This document shows, in pieces, positions 1 to 8,482 of a stretch of 64,000 nt of DNA. This stretch comes from Bacillus sp. FJAT-25509. GTDB lineage: Bacteria > Bacillota > Bacilli > Bacillales > Bacillaceae_G. The notes beneath the pieces are model-generated. The model had not been told where the DNA came from and searched no databases. It worked only from the letters and a program-made list of their open reading frames with translations. The DNA lies in NCBI RefSeq assembly GCF_001420605.1, contig NZ_LJIZ01000002.1, positions 23,227 to 87,226 on the forward strand, read 5' to 3'. Position 1 is the stretch's first letter; each line of letters starts with the position of its first letter. The position numbers were made by a program, and so were the translations under genes.

Positions 1-205
1 AACGTTTATTTGCTCTTATTACATTTTTATTTGCAGATATGCCATTTTTATTTGCTGTTTTCGTATTTTTAATTGCTATTATGCTATTTTTAATTGCAGT
101 TTTCGTATTTTTATTTGCAGTTCTATTCTTATTTGCAGAATTAAAACGTTTATTTGCACTTATCACATTTTTATTTGCAGCTCTCCTCACTTTATTTGCA
201 GTCCC
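1..205. repeat. Degenerate 21-bp tandem repeat, about ten copies
   Basis: A core tttatttgc (variants tttaattgc and cttatttgc) recurs with cores starting at 5, 26, 47, 68, 89, 110, 128, 149, 170 and 191. The step is 21 bp except one of 18. All steps are multiples of three, so both strands stay open in one frame: the plus frame gives a hydrophobic heptad rich in F, L and A, and the minus frame gives a heptad around A-N-K-N. Neither has a convincing start with a ribosome site in view. The array runs off the left edge, so its size is unknown. It lies downstream of the fumarase terminator. Confidence 0.85.
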
Positions 206-212
206 TACACAC

Positions 213-245
213 AAAAAAAGCAATGCCAAAAAAAATGACATTGCC
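213..245 (-). terminator. Intrinsic terminator of fumarase gene
   Basis: On the minus strand GCAATG pairs with CATTGC around a T-rich loop and is followed by seven T residues, just after the fumarase stop. Confidence 0.75.
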
Positions 246-260
246 CTAAAAACTCAATTA

Positions 261-1784
261 TTAAAACACCTTCTCAGCCATAGTAGCTAATTTCTCAAGT
301 GAACTCTTATCTACATCTTTATGCAGCGAATTACCATGAGAATCCATTGTTACAACTGCTTTGAAGTCTTCAACTTGTAAGTGCCACATAGCTTCAGGAA
401 TACCAAACTCTAGGTAGTTTACGTCTTTTACTTCTTTAATACATTGTGAGTAGTATTGTGCTGCTCCACCGATTGCATTTAAATAAACGCCGCCGTGCTC
501 TTCTAGAGCTTTTAATGTTTTAGCACCCATTCCGCCTTTACCGATAACAGCGCGAATGCCGAATTTTTTCATGATATCGCCTTGGTATGGCTCCTCACGA
601 ATACTTGTAGTTGGACCAGCTGCTTTAATGTGATATTTGCCTTCTTCGTCTTTTAATACTACAGGTCCACAGTGGTAAATAATTTGTCCATTTAAATCTA
701 CTGGACAATCGTGGTCTTTTAAATGATGGTGGATTGCGTCGCGTCCTGTGTACATCATGCCACTAATTGAAACTACATCTCCAACTTTTAAATCACGAAT
801 TTGTTCTTCTGTAATTGGAGCTACTAATTTCACTTCGCGAGGTGCTTCAGTTGTTTCATCAGTTTCATTTGTAAAGCTAATTTCTTCGCCTTCCTTATAT
901 AACCATTCTGAAATATCACCAGTTTCAGGATTGATTTTCATTCCTAAACGGCGGAATGCCCAGCAGTTATACGCTACTGATACGAAGAAGCTCGCAGGTA
1001 GACGGTTCATCACACCGATTTTACAGCCAAGTAGCGTTGTTTCTCCACCAAAGCCCATTGTTCCTACGCCTAGCTTGTTAGCATTTTCCAAAATGTAATC
1101 TTCCATTGCTTTAAGCTCTGGAATTGAATTTTCATCATCAGATAAACGGAATAATTGATCCTTTGCAAGCTCATAACCGCTAGTACGGTCTCCACCAATA
1201 CCAACTCCGATGAAACCTGCGCTACAGCCTTGTCCTTGTGCTTGGTATACGCTGTGTAAAATACATTTACGGATACCATCTAAATCACGACCTGCTTTTC
1301 CAAGTCCTTCAAGTTCGCATGGTAAGCTGTATTGGATGTTTTTATTTTCACATCCGCCACCTTTTAAGATTAAGCGAATATCGATATAGTCACCCTCGTG
1401 TTGTTCAAATTTAACAACAGGAGTACCTGGTCCTAAGTTATTTCCGCTGTTTTTACCAAATAAAGAATCTACAGAGTTAGAACGAAGCTTACCATCTTTT
1501 GTAGCTTGTTCAATTGCAGCATAAATTGCTTCTTTTATCACAAGTTGGTTTACCCCAACTGGTGTTTTCACTTTAAAAGTTGGCATACCAGTATCTTGGC
1601 AAATCGGTGAAACATCACCTTCTGCCATCATTATATTGTTTGTAATCGTTTCCAATGCGATGGCACTTCTTGTACCCGCAGTTTCACTTGCTTTAGCTTG
1701 TCTGATTGCTTTACGTACGTCTTTTGGTAAATTTGTTGATGTTTCGACAATTAATTGATAAATACTTTCCTGTATGTGTTGCAT
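261..1784 (-). CDS. fumA: Class I fumarate hydratase (iron-sulfur)
   Basis: Interconverts fumarate and malate in the cytosolic TCA cycle using an oxygen-sensitive [4Fe-4S] cluster. The 507-residue length and two-part architecture fit class I enzymes: an N-terminal fumerase domain (about 1-290) and a C-terminal beta domain (about 330-500). Visible signatures are ICQDTGMPTF near residue 61 (first cluster cysteine), GQGCSAGF near 184, GGETTLLGC near 246 and AYNCWAFRR near 271; the last two cluster ligands lie among these cysteines. The ATG follows AAGGGGGAG at good spacing. It is monocistronic, with its own terminator. It is unrelated to the class II FumC type. Confidence 0.93.
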   Translation of the reverse strand: MQHIQESIYQLIVETSTNLPKDVRKAIRQAKASETAGTRSAIALETITNNIMMAEGDVSPICQDTGMPTFKVKTPVGVNQLVIKEAIYAAIEQATKDGKLRSNSVDSLFGKNSGNNLGPGTPVVKFEQHEGDYIDIRLILKGGGCENKNIQYSLPCELEGLGKAGRDLDGIRKCILHSVYQAQGQGCSAGFIGVGIGGDRTSGYELAKDQLFRLSDDENSIPELKAMEDYILENANKLGVGTMGFGGETTLLGCKIGVMNRLPASFFVSVAYNCWAFRRLGMKINPETGDISEWLYKEGEEISFTNETDETTEAPREVKLVAPITEEQIRDLKVGDVVSISGMMYTGRDAIHHHLKDHDCPVDLNGQIIYHCGPVVLKDEEGKYHIKAAGPTTSIREEPYQGDIMKKFGIRAVIGKGGMGAKTLKALEEHGGVYLNAIGGAAQYYSQCIKEVKDVNYLEFGIPEAMWHLQVEDFKAVVTMDSHGNSLHKDVDKSSLEKLATMAEKVF

Positions 1785-1864
1785 TCATGCTCCCCCTTAA
1801 AACCCTTTATAAAAATACTGAATGTTCCCCTCTTCATTATAATACAATTTTTAATAAACGGAAT

Positions 1865-1900
1865 AAAAAAAGCCCTTCAGAATTAGTTTCTGATTTGGGC
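1865..1900 (-). terminator. Minus-strand hairpin terminator
   Basis: GCCC and CAGAA pair with TTCTG and GGGC; read on the minus strand the hairpin is followed by seven T residues. It lies between the small gene at 1976-2146 and fumarase and would back up that gene's own terminator. Confidence 0.6.
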
Positions 1901-1952
1901 AAATATTTAGCTACTTCTTTTGATCACAATTAAACTATGTTCTCGTTCCAAT

Positions 1953-1977
1953 AAAAAAAGCCCATTATAATGGACTC
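1953..1977 (-). terminator. Terminator overlapping the end of the small ORF
   Basis: The perfect palindrome CCATTATAATGG, followed on the minus strand by GC and seven T residues, sits at the stop codon of the gene at 1976-2146. Confidence 0.6.
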
Positions 1978-2146
1978 AATCTGGGCGATTTACTTCACGA
2001 CATTTACTTTCTAAGTCATCTAAAACTGATAATAATTGATCTAGTTCTTCTAAGCTCACTTCTTCAGCTTCTAATGATTCGATTGTTTCCATTACTGAAT
2101 TAAAACGTTCTTTAATATAAGATAATTGTTCAACTGTGTTTGACAT
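1976..2146 (-). CDS. Small acidic SE1561-type protein
   Basis: A 56-residue ORF that begins MSNTVEQLSYIKERFNSV and ends CREVNRPD. It is Glu/Leu-rich, has no membrane segment, and looks helical (possible two-helix hairpin). An ATG follows GAAAGGACG at proper spacing and a hairpin terminator follows the stop, so it has all the parts of a real gene. From memory it resembles the SE1561 family of small firmicute proteins of unknown function; that match is not checked. It is transcribed away from yfkAB. Confidence 0.75.
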   Translation of the reverse strand: MSNTVEQLSYIKERFNSVMETIESLEAEEVSLEELDQLLSVLDDLESKCREVNRPD

Positions 2147-2345
2147 GAAATGATCGTCCTTTCTAATACAATTATAGTTTATATTATACCCTTCTTCTCC
2201 TATATATCGTAAACTTTCGACATTTTTTTATATTTTAGGAATTTATTTCTATACAACGCTTAACTTTCTTTCTTATAATAGTTGAGGAAAATTAATTTAG
2301 TCTAATACTTATGGATGCAGTTATTGTATCTAAAGGAGTAATCAC

Positions 2346-3473
2346 ATGAAAAAATTATTACAACAAATAACACCTACATATGATCCTTGGGAAGCATATT
2401 TAGATGTTGAAGAGTATGGTAAGAACATACTTACAAATGTAGAGTTTACGACTACAACGATTTGTAATATGCGCTGTGAGCATTGTGCAGTCGGATATAC
2501 TTTACAGCCAAAGGATCCAAATCCACTACCTATTGAGCTAGTATTAAACCGCTTAGAAGAAATTGAAAAGCTACGTTGTATTAGTATCACTGGTGGAGAA
2601 CCGATGCTTTCAAATAAAATGTTGAACGGTTATGTTGTGCCTTTATTGAAATATGCACATGAACGTGGAGTTCGTACGCAAATTAATTCAAATCTGACAT
2701 TAGATTTTGAAAGATACGAAAAAATAATTCCTTATTTAGACGTGCTACATATCTCTCATAACTGGGGAACTGTTGATGAATTTGTAGAAGCAGGATTTGC
2801 GATGATGGATCGTAAGCCGACATATGCGCAGCGTGCGAAATTATTCGAAAACATGATTGAAAACAGCCGACGCCTTGCTGATGCTGGAGTTATGGTATCC
2901 GCTGAAACAATGTTAAACAAACGTACTCTTCCATACTTAGAAAAAATCCATCGTCAAATCATAGAAGAAATGAAATGTCATAGACACGAAATTCACCCTA
3001 TGTATGCCAGCGATTTCGCTAGTACATTAGAAGTCCTGACAAAACCAGAGCTTCGCGAAGCAATTTCAACTTTACTTGATGTACGTGATGAAAATATTTG
3101 GATGCTATTTGGTACTCTACCATTTTATCCATGTAGCGATGATCAAAACGATTTAGACATCATTCAGAGATTATATAATAGTAAAAATGTAACATTACGA
3201 AATGACCCTGATGGTCGTTCTCGCTTAAATGTAAATGTATTTGATGGTAGCATCATCGTTACTGACTTTGGTGATGTACCTCATCTTGGAAATATTCAAA
3301 CCCATACATTACAAGAAGCATATGATACTTGGACATTATCAAAAACAGCAAAAGAACTTAGCTGTCATTGCCCAGCAGTTAAATGCTTAGGACCTAATAT
3401 TCTTGTAAAAAACAGCTATTATCCTGAAACTGATTTTTCGAATAGAAGTACTAAGATTTTAAAAGGAAATTAA
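2346..3473 (+). CDS. yfkAB: Radical SAM/CxCxxxxC protein YfkAB
   Basis: A radical S-adenosylmethionine protein of unknown substrate. The SAM-cluster motif CNMRCEHC lies at residues 40-47 (C40, C44, C47), followed by the GGEPM glycine motif near 84. A second cysteine set, CHCPAVKC at 340-347, gives the CxCxxxxC tail that names the family and probably binds an auxiliary cluster. In Bacillus subtilis the gene was originally split into yfkA and yfkB; here it is one 375-residue frame. The ATG follows CTAAAGGAG. It has its own terminator at 3486-3515 and converges with yfkD. Confidence 0.9.
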   Translation: MKKLLQQITPTYDPWEAYLDVEEYGKNILTNVEFTTTTICNMRCEHCAVGYTLQPKDPNPLPIELVLNRLEEIEKLRCISITGGEPMLSNKMLNGYVVPLLKYAHERGVRTQINSNLTLDFERYEKIIPYLDVLHISHNWGTVDEFVEAGFAMMDRKPTYAQRAKLFENMIENSRRLADAGVMVSAETMLNKRTLPYLEKIHRQIIEEMKCHRHEIHPMYASDFASTLEVLTKPELREAISTLLDVRDENIWMLFGTLPFYPCSDDQNDLDIIQRLYNSKNVTLRNDPDGRSRLNVNVFDGSIIVTDFGDVPHLGNIQTHTLQEAYDTWTLSKTAKELSCHCPAVKCLGPNILVKNSYYPETDFSNRSTKILKGN

Positions 3474-3485
3474 ATCCCTAAAAAA

Positions 3486-3515
3486 GAACATGTCATATTG
3501 ATGGCATGTTTTTTT
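3486..3515 (+). terminator. Terminator of yfkAB
   Basis: ACATGtCAT pairs with ATGgCATGT and is followed by a run of seven T residues on the plus strand. Confidence 0.8.
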
Positions 3516-3533
3516 ATGTACTTTTTTTCAAAC

Positions 3534-3569
3534 ACAAAAAACCACAAGGAAAGTGATCTACCTTGTGGA
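3534..3569 (-). terminator. Terminator of yfkD
   Basis: CCACAAGG pairs with CCTTGTGG across an 11-nt loop, with a minus-strand T-run after it; it begins 9 nt beyond the yfkD stop. Confidence 0.75.
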
Positions 3570-3577
3570 TTTCTCTA

Positions 3578-4381
3578 TTATCTAGGGTGTGGAGAAGCAA
3601 AATAACCAAATGAAACATAATCCTGAACAGGAATCCATGCACCTACACCTTGTGATACTACATTTTTAACTTGTAGAGTTCTTTTATTCCCTTTTAAGAT
3701 TAAGTACACTTCTCCAAATGTAACTTTCCCTTTTTCATTAACTGCAGGAGCATAAGCATATAAATAGCCGAGTTGCTTTGGAGGAACATTATATACTCTT
3801 TCGTTTTTAGTTCCAGCTCCAACTACTGTTTGGAATGCTAGTGGAAGAGTTGTTTTTTCTGATGCATCATGCATCATTAAATTAATCACGTCATCCGAAT
3901 TTCTTACTTTAGCAGTTAAGCCACCTTTAACAATCTGTTGAGAATTTTGGTAGTATTTTATTCGTTTGTACGCTCTTTCCCCTCTATTATCTAGAAAGTT
4001 TGTATTAATTTTTTTATATTGCCAATTAATTGTTGTCTCATTTGACTCGTAATTTAAAGGCCAAACCCCTAAGAAAATTTTCGCATTATAGCCTATTGCA
4101 AATGGCGCTTTACTGACATAGGATTCATTAAACATACGAATGAGATTTGGATTCTCAATTTTGACATTTGATGAATTTAACAACTGCTTAGCTAATCCCC
4201 CTGGTTGAAGTTCTGGAAGGTCCTGAGTTGGATTAGGGTAAGTATTCTCTTTTGTCACATTTGCAGCCGAACGTGGGACTTTAATATCTGAATTAGCTGC
4301 AAAAGTTGTTTGTCCATTATTTAAAGAAATAATTAAAATAGCTATAGTAATAAGAACGAATGGCTTAAACCATTTAGACAT
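3578..4381 (-). CDS. yfkD: YfkD-family secreted protein
   Basis: A predicted exported protein of about 267 residues with an N-terminal signal segment (WFKPFVLITIAILIISL, then a polar region ending near TTFAA) and no further membrane span. Sequence and position beside yfkAB match Bacillus YfkD, whose function is not established. An upstream ATG at 4387 lies only one base after AAAGGGG, while the in-frame ATG at 4381 has seven bases of spacing, so I chose 4381. Followed by its own terminator and convergent with yfkAB. Confidence 0.82.
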   Translation of the reverse strand: MSKWFKPFVLITIAILIISLNNGQTTFAANSDIKVPRSAANVTKENTYPNPTQDLPELQPGGLAKQLLNSSNVKIENPNLIRMFNESYVSKAPFAIGYNAKIFLGVWPLNYESNETTINWQYKKINTNFLDNRGERAYKRIKYYQNSQQIVKGGLTAKVRNSDDVINLMMHDASEKTTLPLAFQTVVGAGTKNERVYNVPPKQLGYLYAYAPAVNEKGKVTFGEVYLILKGNKRTLQVKNVVSQGVGAWIPVQDYVSFGYFASPHPR

Positions 4382-4477
4382 ATTCATGCCCCTTTCACAA
4401 ATAAGGAAATTATTACTCTTAGCATGAACATTTTATGTAAATATATGTATTCCTTAAAATGAAAATTTTGCTATGAA

Positions 4478-5080
4478 CTAAAGCTTACTATATAGTTTCT
4501 CAATTGGACCTCTTAACTTCTGCAAAATAGGGCCAATACTGAATGTAATTAAGACGGTTCCGATTCCAATTGGACCTTGTAGTAGAAATGCCAATATTAA
4601 AGCAAACACTTCACCAATCGTTTTTGCGACTCCTAAACTTACGCCGAACCGCTTATTGAGCGAGATCATTAAATCGTCTATTGGACTTAAAGGAAACTTT
4701 GCTTGCAAATAAATCGCAATACCAATTGTCATACTTAAAATGGCTAGTACTAATTGGATATATCTAGTGACCATATTTGAATCAAATAAATGCTCCGACT
4801 CTACAGTTAGCCAAAAATCTAGAAATCGTCCAATTAAAATAAACGTAATCGCTGCAAGCCAATCCGGTCTTTTCTTTTGCAAAAAAGCATTTACAAACAA
4901 TAGTACGGATGAGTTTATGATAATCCAATTTCCAACAGATAAGCCAAAGGTTTTCGACTCTCCAACTGCTAATGCATCCCATGCACTAGCTCCTAGGCCA
5001 GCTTTAATCGCTAAACTGATTCCTAAAGTTAAAAATAGTAATCCAATTAAATAAAATAGAACTCTTATTATTATTTTCAA
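4478..5080 (-). CDS. YczE/YyaS/YitT-type membrane protein
   Basis: A 200-residue integral membrane protein with about five hydrophobic helices, starting with a helix at 5-25 and carrying the glycine-rich segment IKAGLGASAWDALAVG near 25-40, typical of the YczE/YitT group. No substrate is known. The start is TTG, placed six bases after AAGGTGG; no ATG with a ribosome site is available. It follows the exchanger gene by 25 bases on the same strand, so the two are probably cotranscribed. Confidence 0.75.
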   Translation of the reverse strand: MKIIIRVLFYLIGLLFLTLGISLAIKAGLGASAWDALAVGESKTFGLSVGNWIIINSSVLLFVNAFLQKKRPDWLAAITFILIGRFLDFWLTVESEHLFDSNMVTRYIQLVLAILSMTIGIAIYLQAKFPLSPIDDLMISLNKRFGVSLGVAKTIGEVFALILAFLLQGPIGIGTVLITFSIGPILQKLRGPIEKLYSKL

Positions 5081-5105
5081 GTATTACCACCTTCAACTTT
5101 CGTTT

Positions 5106-6164
5106 TTATAATAAATAGAACCCAATCCCCATAATGAAATAAGCTGCTAATAATGTTAACCCTTCAAACCAGTTTGTATCTCCATCATTCATAATGGCAA
5201 TTGTTAAAAATACGGAAGTGATCATGGAAATTAATTCAGGCATAGAAAATATTAATGGCATTCTTTCCCCTATAAACAATGAACAAATCACTAATACCGG
5301 TGCTACGAACATAGCAATTTGTAATGATGAACCAACAGCAATTTCTACTGAAACCCCTACTTTATTTTTATATGCCATTACAATTGCAGATGCATGCTCA
5401 GCCGCGTTACCAACGATTGCAACAACGATGATACCGATAAATAATTCAGTCCATCCGAACTTATCTCCGACTGTTGTAAACGTGTGAACTAGCTTCTCTG
5501 AAACATATCCAACCGCTACAGTAGCTAACGCTAAAACAATCATGGCTTTCCCTGTTCCCCACTCAGCTTCTTCATGCTCTTCTACGATCTCTTGATTTTT
5601 AGCTACGTAAACCCCTCGATGTGTAACTAATTTAAAGTAAAGTGCTGCTAAGTATAAAACCATTAAAACAATCGAAACGCCTACACTAAGTGTCATCTTA
5701 TCATTTGCAGTCATTTTAACTGAAAAAATTTCAGGAATAACAAAGGCTAGTACGACCGCAAAGATCAACAATCCTGAATTATGTCTCGCATCGTAAACAT
5801 TGAAGCTTTGGCGTTTATATTTTAATCCACCAATAAAAAAGGATAGTCCACCTACTAAAAGTAAGTTTCCTATTACAGAACCAGTTAATGATGCTAAAAC
5901 TACTTCCGATAAACCATTTTGTAATGCAAAAATCGCGATAATTAACTCTACCGCATTCCCGAATGTCGCATTTAAAAGTCCCCCAATTCTTGGGCCAGCT
6001 GCAATCGCTAAACTTTCAGTAGCTCTTCCCATAATGCCAGCTAATGCAATAATCGTTAAACAGAAAATGATAAATAATAAAATCTCGCTCCAATGCATCA
6101 AGCTGCCGATTACCGATAATGGTACACCGATAAATGTAACAATAAAAAATAAACGATGAGCCAT
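5106..6164 (-). CDS. Calcium/proton exchanger, CaCA superfamily
   Basis: A 352-residue membrane antiporter predicted to exchange Ca2+ for H+ across the cytoplasmic membrane. It shows the two inverted alpha repeats of CAX proteins: GGLLNATFGNAVELIIAI near residue 60 and GIIVVAIVGNAAEHASAI near 245, each with the acidic residue (E73, E256 approximately) needed for cation binding. About eleven hydrophobic helices are visible, with a charged loop (IVEEHEEAEWG) near 190. The context matches Bacillus yfkE. AGGAGG lies five bases before the ATG. Confidence 0.88.
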   Translation of the reverse strand: MAHRLFFIVTFIGVPLSVIGSLMHWSEILLFIIFCLTIIALAGIMGRATESLAIAAGPRIGGLLNATFGNAVELIIAIFALQNGLSEVVLASLTGSVIGNLLLVGGLSFFIGGLKYKRQSFNVYDARHNSGLLIFAVVLAFVIPEIFSVKMTANDKMTLSVGVSIVLMVLYLAALYFKLVTHRGVYVAKNQEIVEEHEEAEWGTGKAMIVLALATVAVGYVSEKLVHTFTTVGDKFGWTELFIGIIVVAIVGNAAEHASAIVMAYKNKVGVSVEIAVGSSLQIAMFVAPVLVICSLFIGERMPLIFSMPELISMITSVFLTIAIMNDGDTNWFEGLTLLAAYFIMGIGFYLL

Positions 6165-6422
6165 AAAAACCTCCTAAATAAATATCCTTATAAATATCAT
6201 ATGCAAAAGACTTAAAAAAATAGGTTTAAATGCAAAACAATTAACAAACACTTAAAGTGTTGTTGGCTAAATGATTTCGATCACTTGGATAAAAGTTTCC
6301 TTTTCACCTATATTGCTCAGGAGGATTATAACCTCGAGAAATAGAATTACTTATGTTGGAGATTCGGTTGGTAGAATAAATTTCTACCTTCCCTTCTTCT
6401 GAACTAGGAGGGAGTTAAAAAA
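6165..6422. other. Divergent intergenic region with two small inverted repeats
   Basis: It separates the exchanger (minus) from the stress-type oxidase (plus). It contains AACACTT-a-AAGTGTT at about 6247-6261 and GGTAGA/TCTACC at about 6372-6390, just upstream of AGGAGGGAG. Either could be a regulator site or a leader hairpin; I cannot assign one. Confidence 0.4.
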
Positions 6423-6833
6423 ATGATTCAACAAAATATTATGAAAGTACTTAAAGCGAAACAATTAGGTCTATTTACAACCATTCGTGAAGACTTTCCG
6501 CATAGTTGTTATATGGTATTTTTCTTTAAAGGCTTAACGCCTTATATCGCTACAAATAAGAATTCACAAAAAGTAGAAGATATAAAAAATAATCCAAATG
6601 TACATATACTTCTTGGCCATGATGGTGACCGATTAGACGATAACTTTGTTGAGATGTTTGCAAGAGCTGAAGTGATTGAAAATGCAAGTCCTGAAGAGAA
6701 AGTATGGACAGAAGAATTGTCTAGATGGCTTGAAGGTCCCGAAGATCCTAACTATGTATTGATTCAAATGAATCCAGTTAAAATCGGGTATGTAGAGAAA
6801 GCAGGTACAGAACCTACTTTTATAAAGCTGTGA
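6423..6833 (+). CDS. Pyridoxamine 5'-phosphate oxidase-fold (general stress 26-like) protein
   Basis: A 136-residue single split-barrel domain of the PNPOx-like flavin-binding superfamily, closest in pattern to general stress protein 26 / YdaG types: LGLFTTIRED strand-turn near 16, MVFFFKGLTPYIATNKNSQKV near 30-50, and ILLGHDG near 62. Such proteins bind FMN or F420-like cofactors, but the substrate is unknown. The ATG follows AGGAGGGAGTT. It is a single gene with its own terminator. True pyridoxamine oxidase activity is not implied. Confidence 0.75.
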   Translation: MIQQNIMKVLKAKQLGLFTTIREDFPHSCYMVFFFKGLTPYIATNKNSQKVEDIKNNPNVHILLGHDGDRLDDNFVEMFARAEVIENASPEEKVWTEELSRWLEGPEDPNYVLIQMNPVKIGYVEKAGTEPTFIKL

Positions 6834-6839
6834 AAAACG

Positions 6840-6875
6840 AAATCTTATCTAATTGAATTTAGATAAGATTTTTTG
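6840..6875 (+). terminator. Terminator of the PNPOx-like gene
   Basis: AAATCTTATCTA pairs with TAGATAAGATTT and is followed by T residues. Confidence 0.85.
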
Positions 6876-6901
6876 TTGTACTTCAAAAAATTATTTCATA
6901 C

Positions 6902-6939
6902 AAAAAAAAATCCATTCGATTAAACTCGAATGGATTTTT
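6902..6939 (-). terminator. Terminator at the end of vanZ-like gene
   Basis: AATCCATTCGA pairs with TCGAATGGATT; on the minus strand eight or more T residues follow. The VanZ stop codon lies in the hairpin loop. It would end the galU-vanZ transcript. Confidence 0.85.
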
Positions 6940-7435
6940 GAACTTTTGCTTTAAGTTTCTTATTTATTAATAGAAATAAACATGCCCCTACTAGAGCACC
7001 AATTGAATCAATTACTACGTCTTGAACTAACGGAGTTCGATTTGCAGTGAATGATTGGTGAAATTCATCAGAAGCTGCATAAATGATTGAAAAAATTTCG
7101 CCTACTAAAAAGGCTTTGTTCACATAAAGCTTTGCTAATCTTGTAGCAAAAAAGCAAAGTAAGAGATAGATTGAGAAATGGGATAGTTTACGAATAAAGA
7201 ATTCTGTAAATCCTGCTACTCCAAGTTCTTTTATACTTACTTCATGTCCAGCGTAGTTAAAGTGGACAAAGGTGAAATGTTTCATTAGATCATATAAAAA
7301 TGTAAAATGATTTATTTCTGGTCTTATATCTTGTTTTTCATATGGTGTTGCCGATGAATAAAAGATAATACCCGCTATAAGGATTACAGGTATCCAATAT
7401 TTAATAAATGTTTTAAAAGGACTAGAATTTTTCAT
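6920..7435 (-). CDS. VanZ-family membrane protein
   Basis: A 171-residue protein with about four hydrophobic helices. The family core IRKLSHFSIYLLLCFFATRL (near 105) and YAASDEFHQSFTANRTPLVQDVVIDSIGALVG (split over 125-155) contain the conserved DE-H-Q-F and R-D-D-N-like residues of VanZ proteins. Members are linked with glycopeptide tolerance and cell-wall polymers, but the biochemistry is unknown. It starts 10 bases after the galU stop with only a weak ribosome site, suggesting translational coupling. Confidence 0.8.
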   Translation of the reverse strand: MKNSSPFKTFIKYWIPVILIAGIIFYSSATPYEKQDIRPEINHFTFLYDLMKHFTFVHFNYAGHEVSIKELGVAGFTEFFIRKLSHFSIYLLLCFFATRLAKLYVNKAFLVGEIFSIIYAASDEFHQSFTANRTPLVQDVVIDSIGALVGACLFLLINKKLKAKVQKSIRV

Positions 7436-7445
7436 TCTAATTGAT

Positions 7446-8339
7446 CTATTGGTCTAATTCATTAATTTTTTGTTTTAAGTAGTCTAATAAGTCATCTCTT
7501 AAATCATCACGTTGGAGTGCAAAGTCGATCGATGTTGTAATAAATCCTAATTTTTCACCAACATCATAGCGCTTACCTTCAAAGTCGTATGCAAATACTC
7601 GTTGAATTTTATTCAGCTTTTGAATTGCGTCTGTTAATTGGATTTCTCCACCAGCTCCAATTTCTTGTTCTTCTAGGAATTCAAAAATTTCAGGAGTTAA
7701 TAAATAACGGCCCATAATTGCTAAGTTTGATGGTTGAGTTCCTTTTGCTGGTTTTTCAACAAAATTGCGCACTTGATAAAGTCGTCCATCTTTCTCAACC
7801 GGGTCAACAATACCATAACGATACGCTTCATCTTCAGGAACTTCTTGCACACCGATTACTGATGAATGAGTTAACTCGTACTGCTGAATTAATTGTTCAA
7901 CACCTGGTACTTCAGCTTGAATAATATCATCACCAAGTAGTACAGCAAATGGCTCATCTCCAATAAATTTACGAGCGCACCATACAGCATGTCCTAATCC
8001 TCTTGGCTCTTTTTGTCTAATATAATGAATCTCTACTTTTGAAGACTCTTGTACTCTTTCAAGTATGTCAAATTTCTTTTTTTCTAATAGATTTTGTTCT
8101 AATTCGAATGAAATATCAAAATGGTCCTCGATTGCACGTTTACCTTTACCAGTTACGATAATAATGTCTTCAATACCAGCTTCAATTGCTTCTTCAATAA
8201 TATATTGAATTGTCGGTTTGTCTACGATTGGTAACATTTCTTTTGGCATTGCTTTTGTAGCCGGTAAGAAACGAGTACCTAATCCCGCTGCTGGGATAAT
8301 GGCTTTACGTACTTTTTTTACTTTGTTATTATTTTCCAC
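7446..8339 (-). CDS. galU: UTP-glucose-1-phosphate uridylyltransferase, copy 1
   Basis: Makes UDP-glucose from UTP and glucose-1-phosphate. The nucleotidyltransferase signature [19 protein letters not shown] lies near residue 17, with [10 protein letters not shown] after it and the UDP-sugar motif NFVEKP near 190. I chose the GTG at 8339, six bases after AGGTG, over the GTG at 8348 which overlaps that site; it gives an N-terminal extension (VENNNKVKK) absent from the two other copies in this window. It is clearly more diverged from copies 2 and 3 than they are from each other. It sits directly upstream of vanZ, next to tagGH as in Bacillus gtaB loci. Confidence 0.93.
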   Translation of the reverse strand: MENNNKVKKVRKAIIPAAGLGTRFLPATKAMPKEMLPIVDKPTIQYIIEEAIEAGIEDIIIVTGKGKRAIEDHFDISFELEQNLLEKKKFDILERVQESSKVEIHYIRQKEPRGLGHAVWCARKFIGDEPFAVLLGDDIIQAEVPGVEQLIQQYELTHSSVIGVQEVPEDEAYRYGIVDPVEKDGRLYQVRNFVEKPAKGTQPSNLAIMGRYLLTPEIFEFLEEQEIGAGGEIQLTDAIQKLNKIQRVFAYDFEGKRYDVGEKLGFITTSIDFALQRDDLRDDLLDYLKQKINELDQ

Positions 8340-8438
8340 AATAATCACCTAATATTTTTTATAGTCTATATTAATCAAGTTTAAGCCTTTAATCATCACT
8401 CAAGTGAATAATAAAGTATTTCACATATATAATGCAAG

Positions 8439-8466
8439 GAAACCTAAGCTTTTCAAACTTAGGTAT
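8439..8466 (-). terminator. Hairpin after tagH, weak terminator
   Basis: CCTAAG pairs with CTTAGG over a short loop 17 bases beyond the tagH stop, but the T-run is interrupted, so termination may be partial. Confidence 0.5.
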
Positions 8467-8482
8467 CCCATAAACTATTTAA

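Noticed and set aside
1-205. CRISPR array
   Set aside because: Repeat units are contiguous, degenerate and 21 bp; there are no distinct spacers and no cas genes in the window.
39-290. Hydrophobic plus-strand ORF over the left repeat
   Set aside because: It is the in-frame reading of a 21-bp repeat with no ribosome site, and it runs into the fumarase terminator and end.
748-1098. Plus-strand ORF of 116 codons
   Set aside because: Lies wholly within the fumarase gene on the other strand, with no ribosome site.
5194-6159. Plus-strand ORFs of 97 and 119 codons
   Set aside because: Antisense to the cation exchanger; shadow ORFs.
6310-6422. Riboswitch or T-box leader upstream of the PNPOx-like gene
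   Set aside because: Only short stems; no T-box GGTGG motif or known aptamer pattern could be seen.
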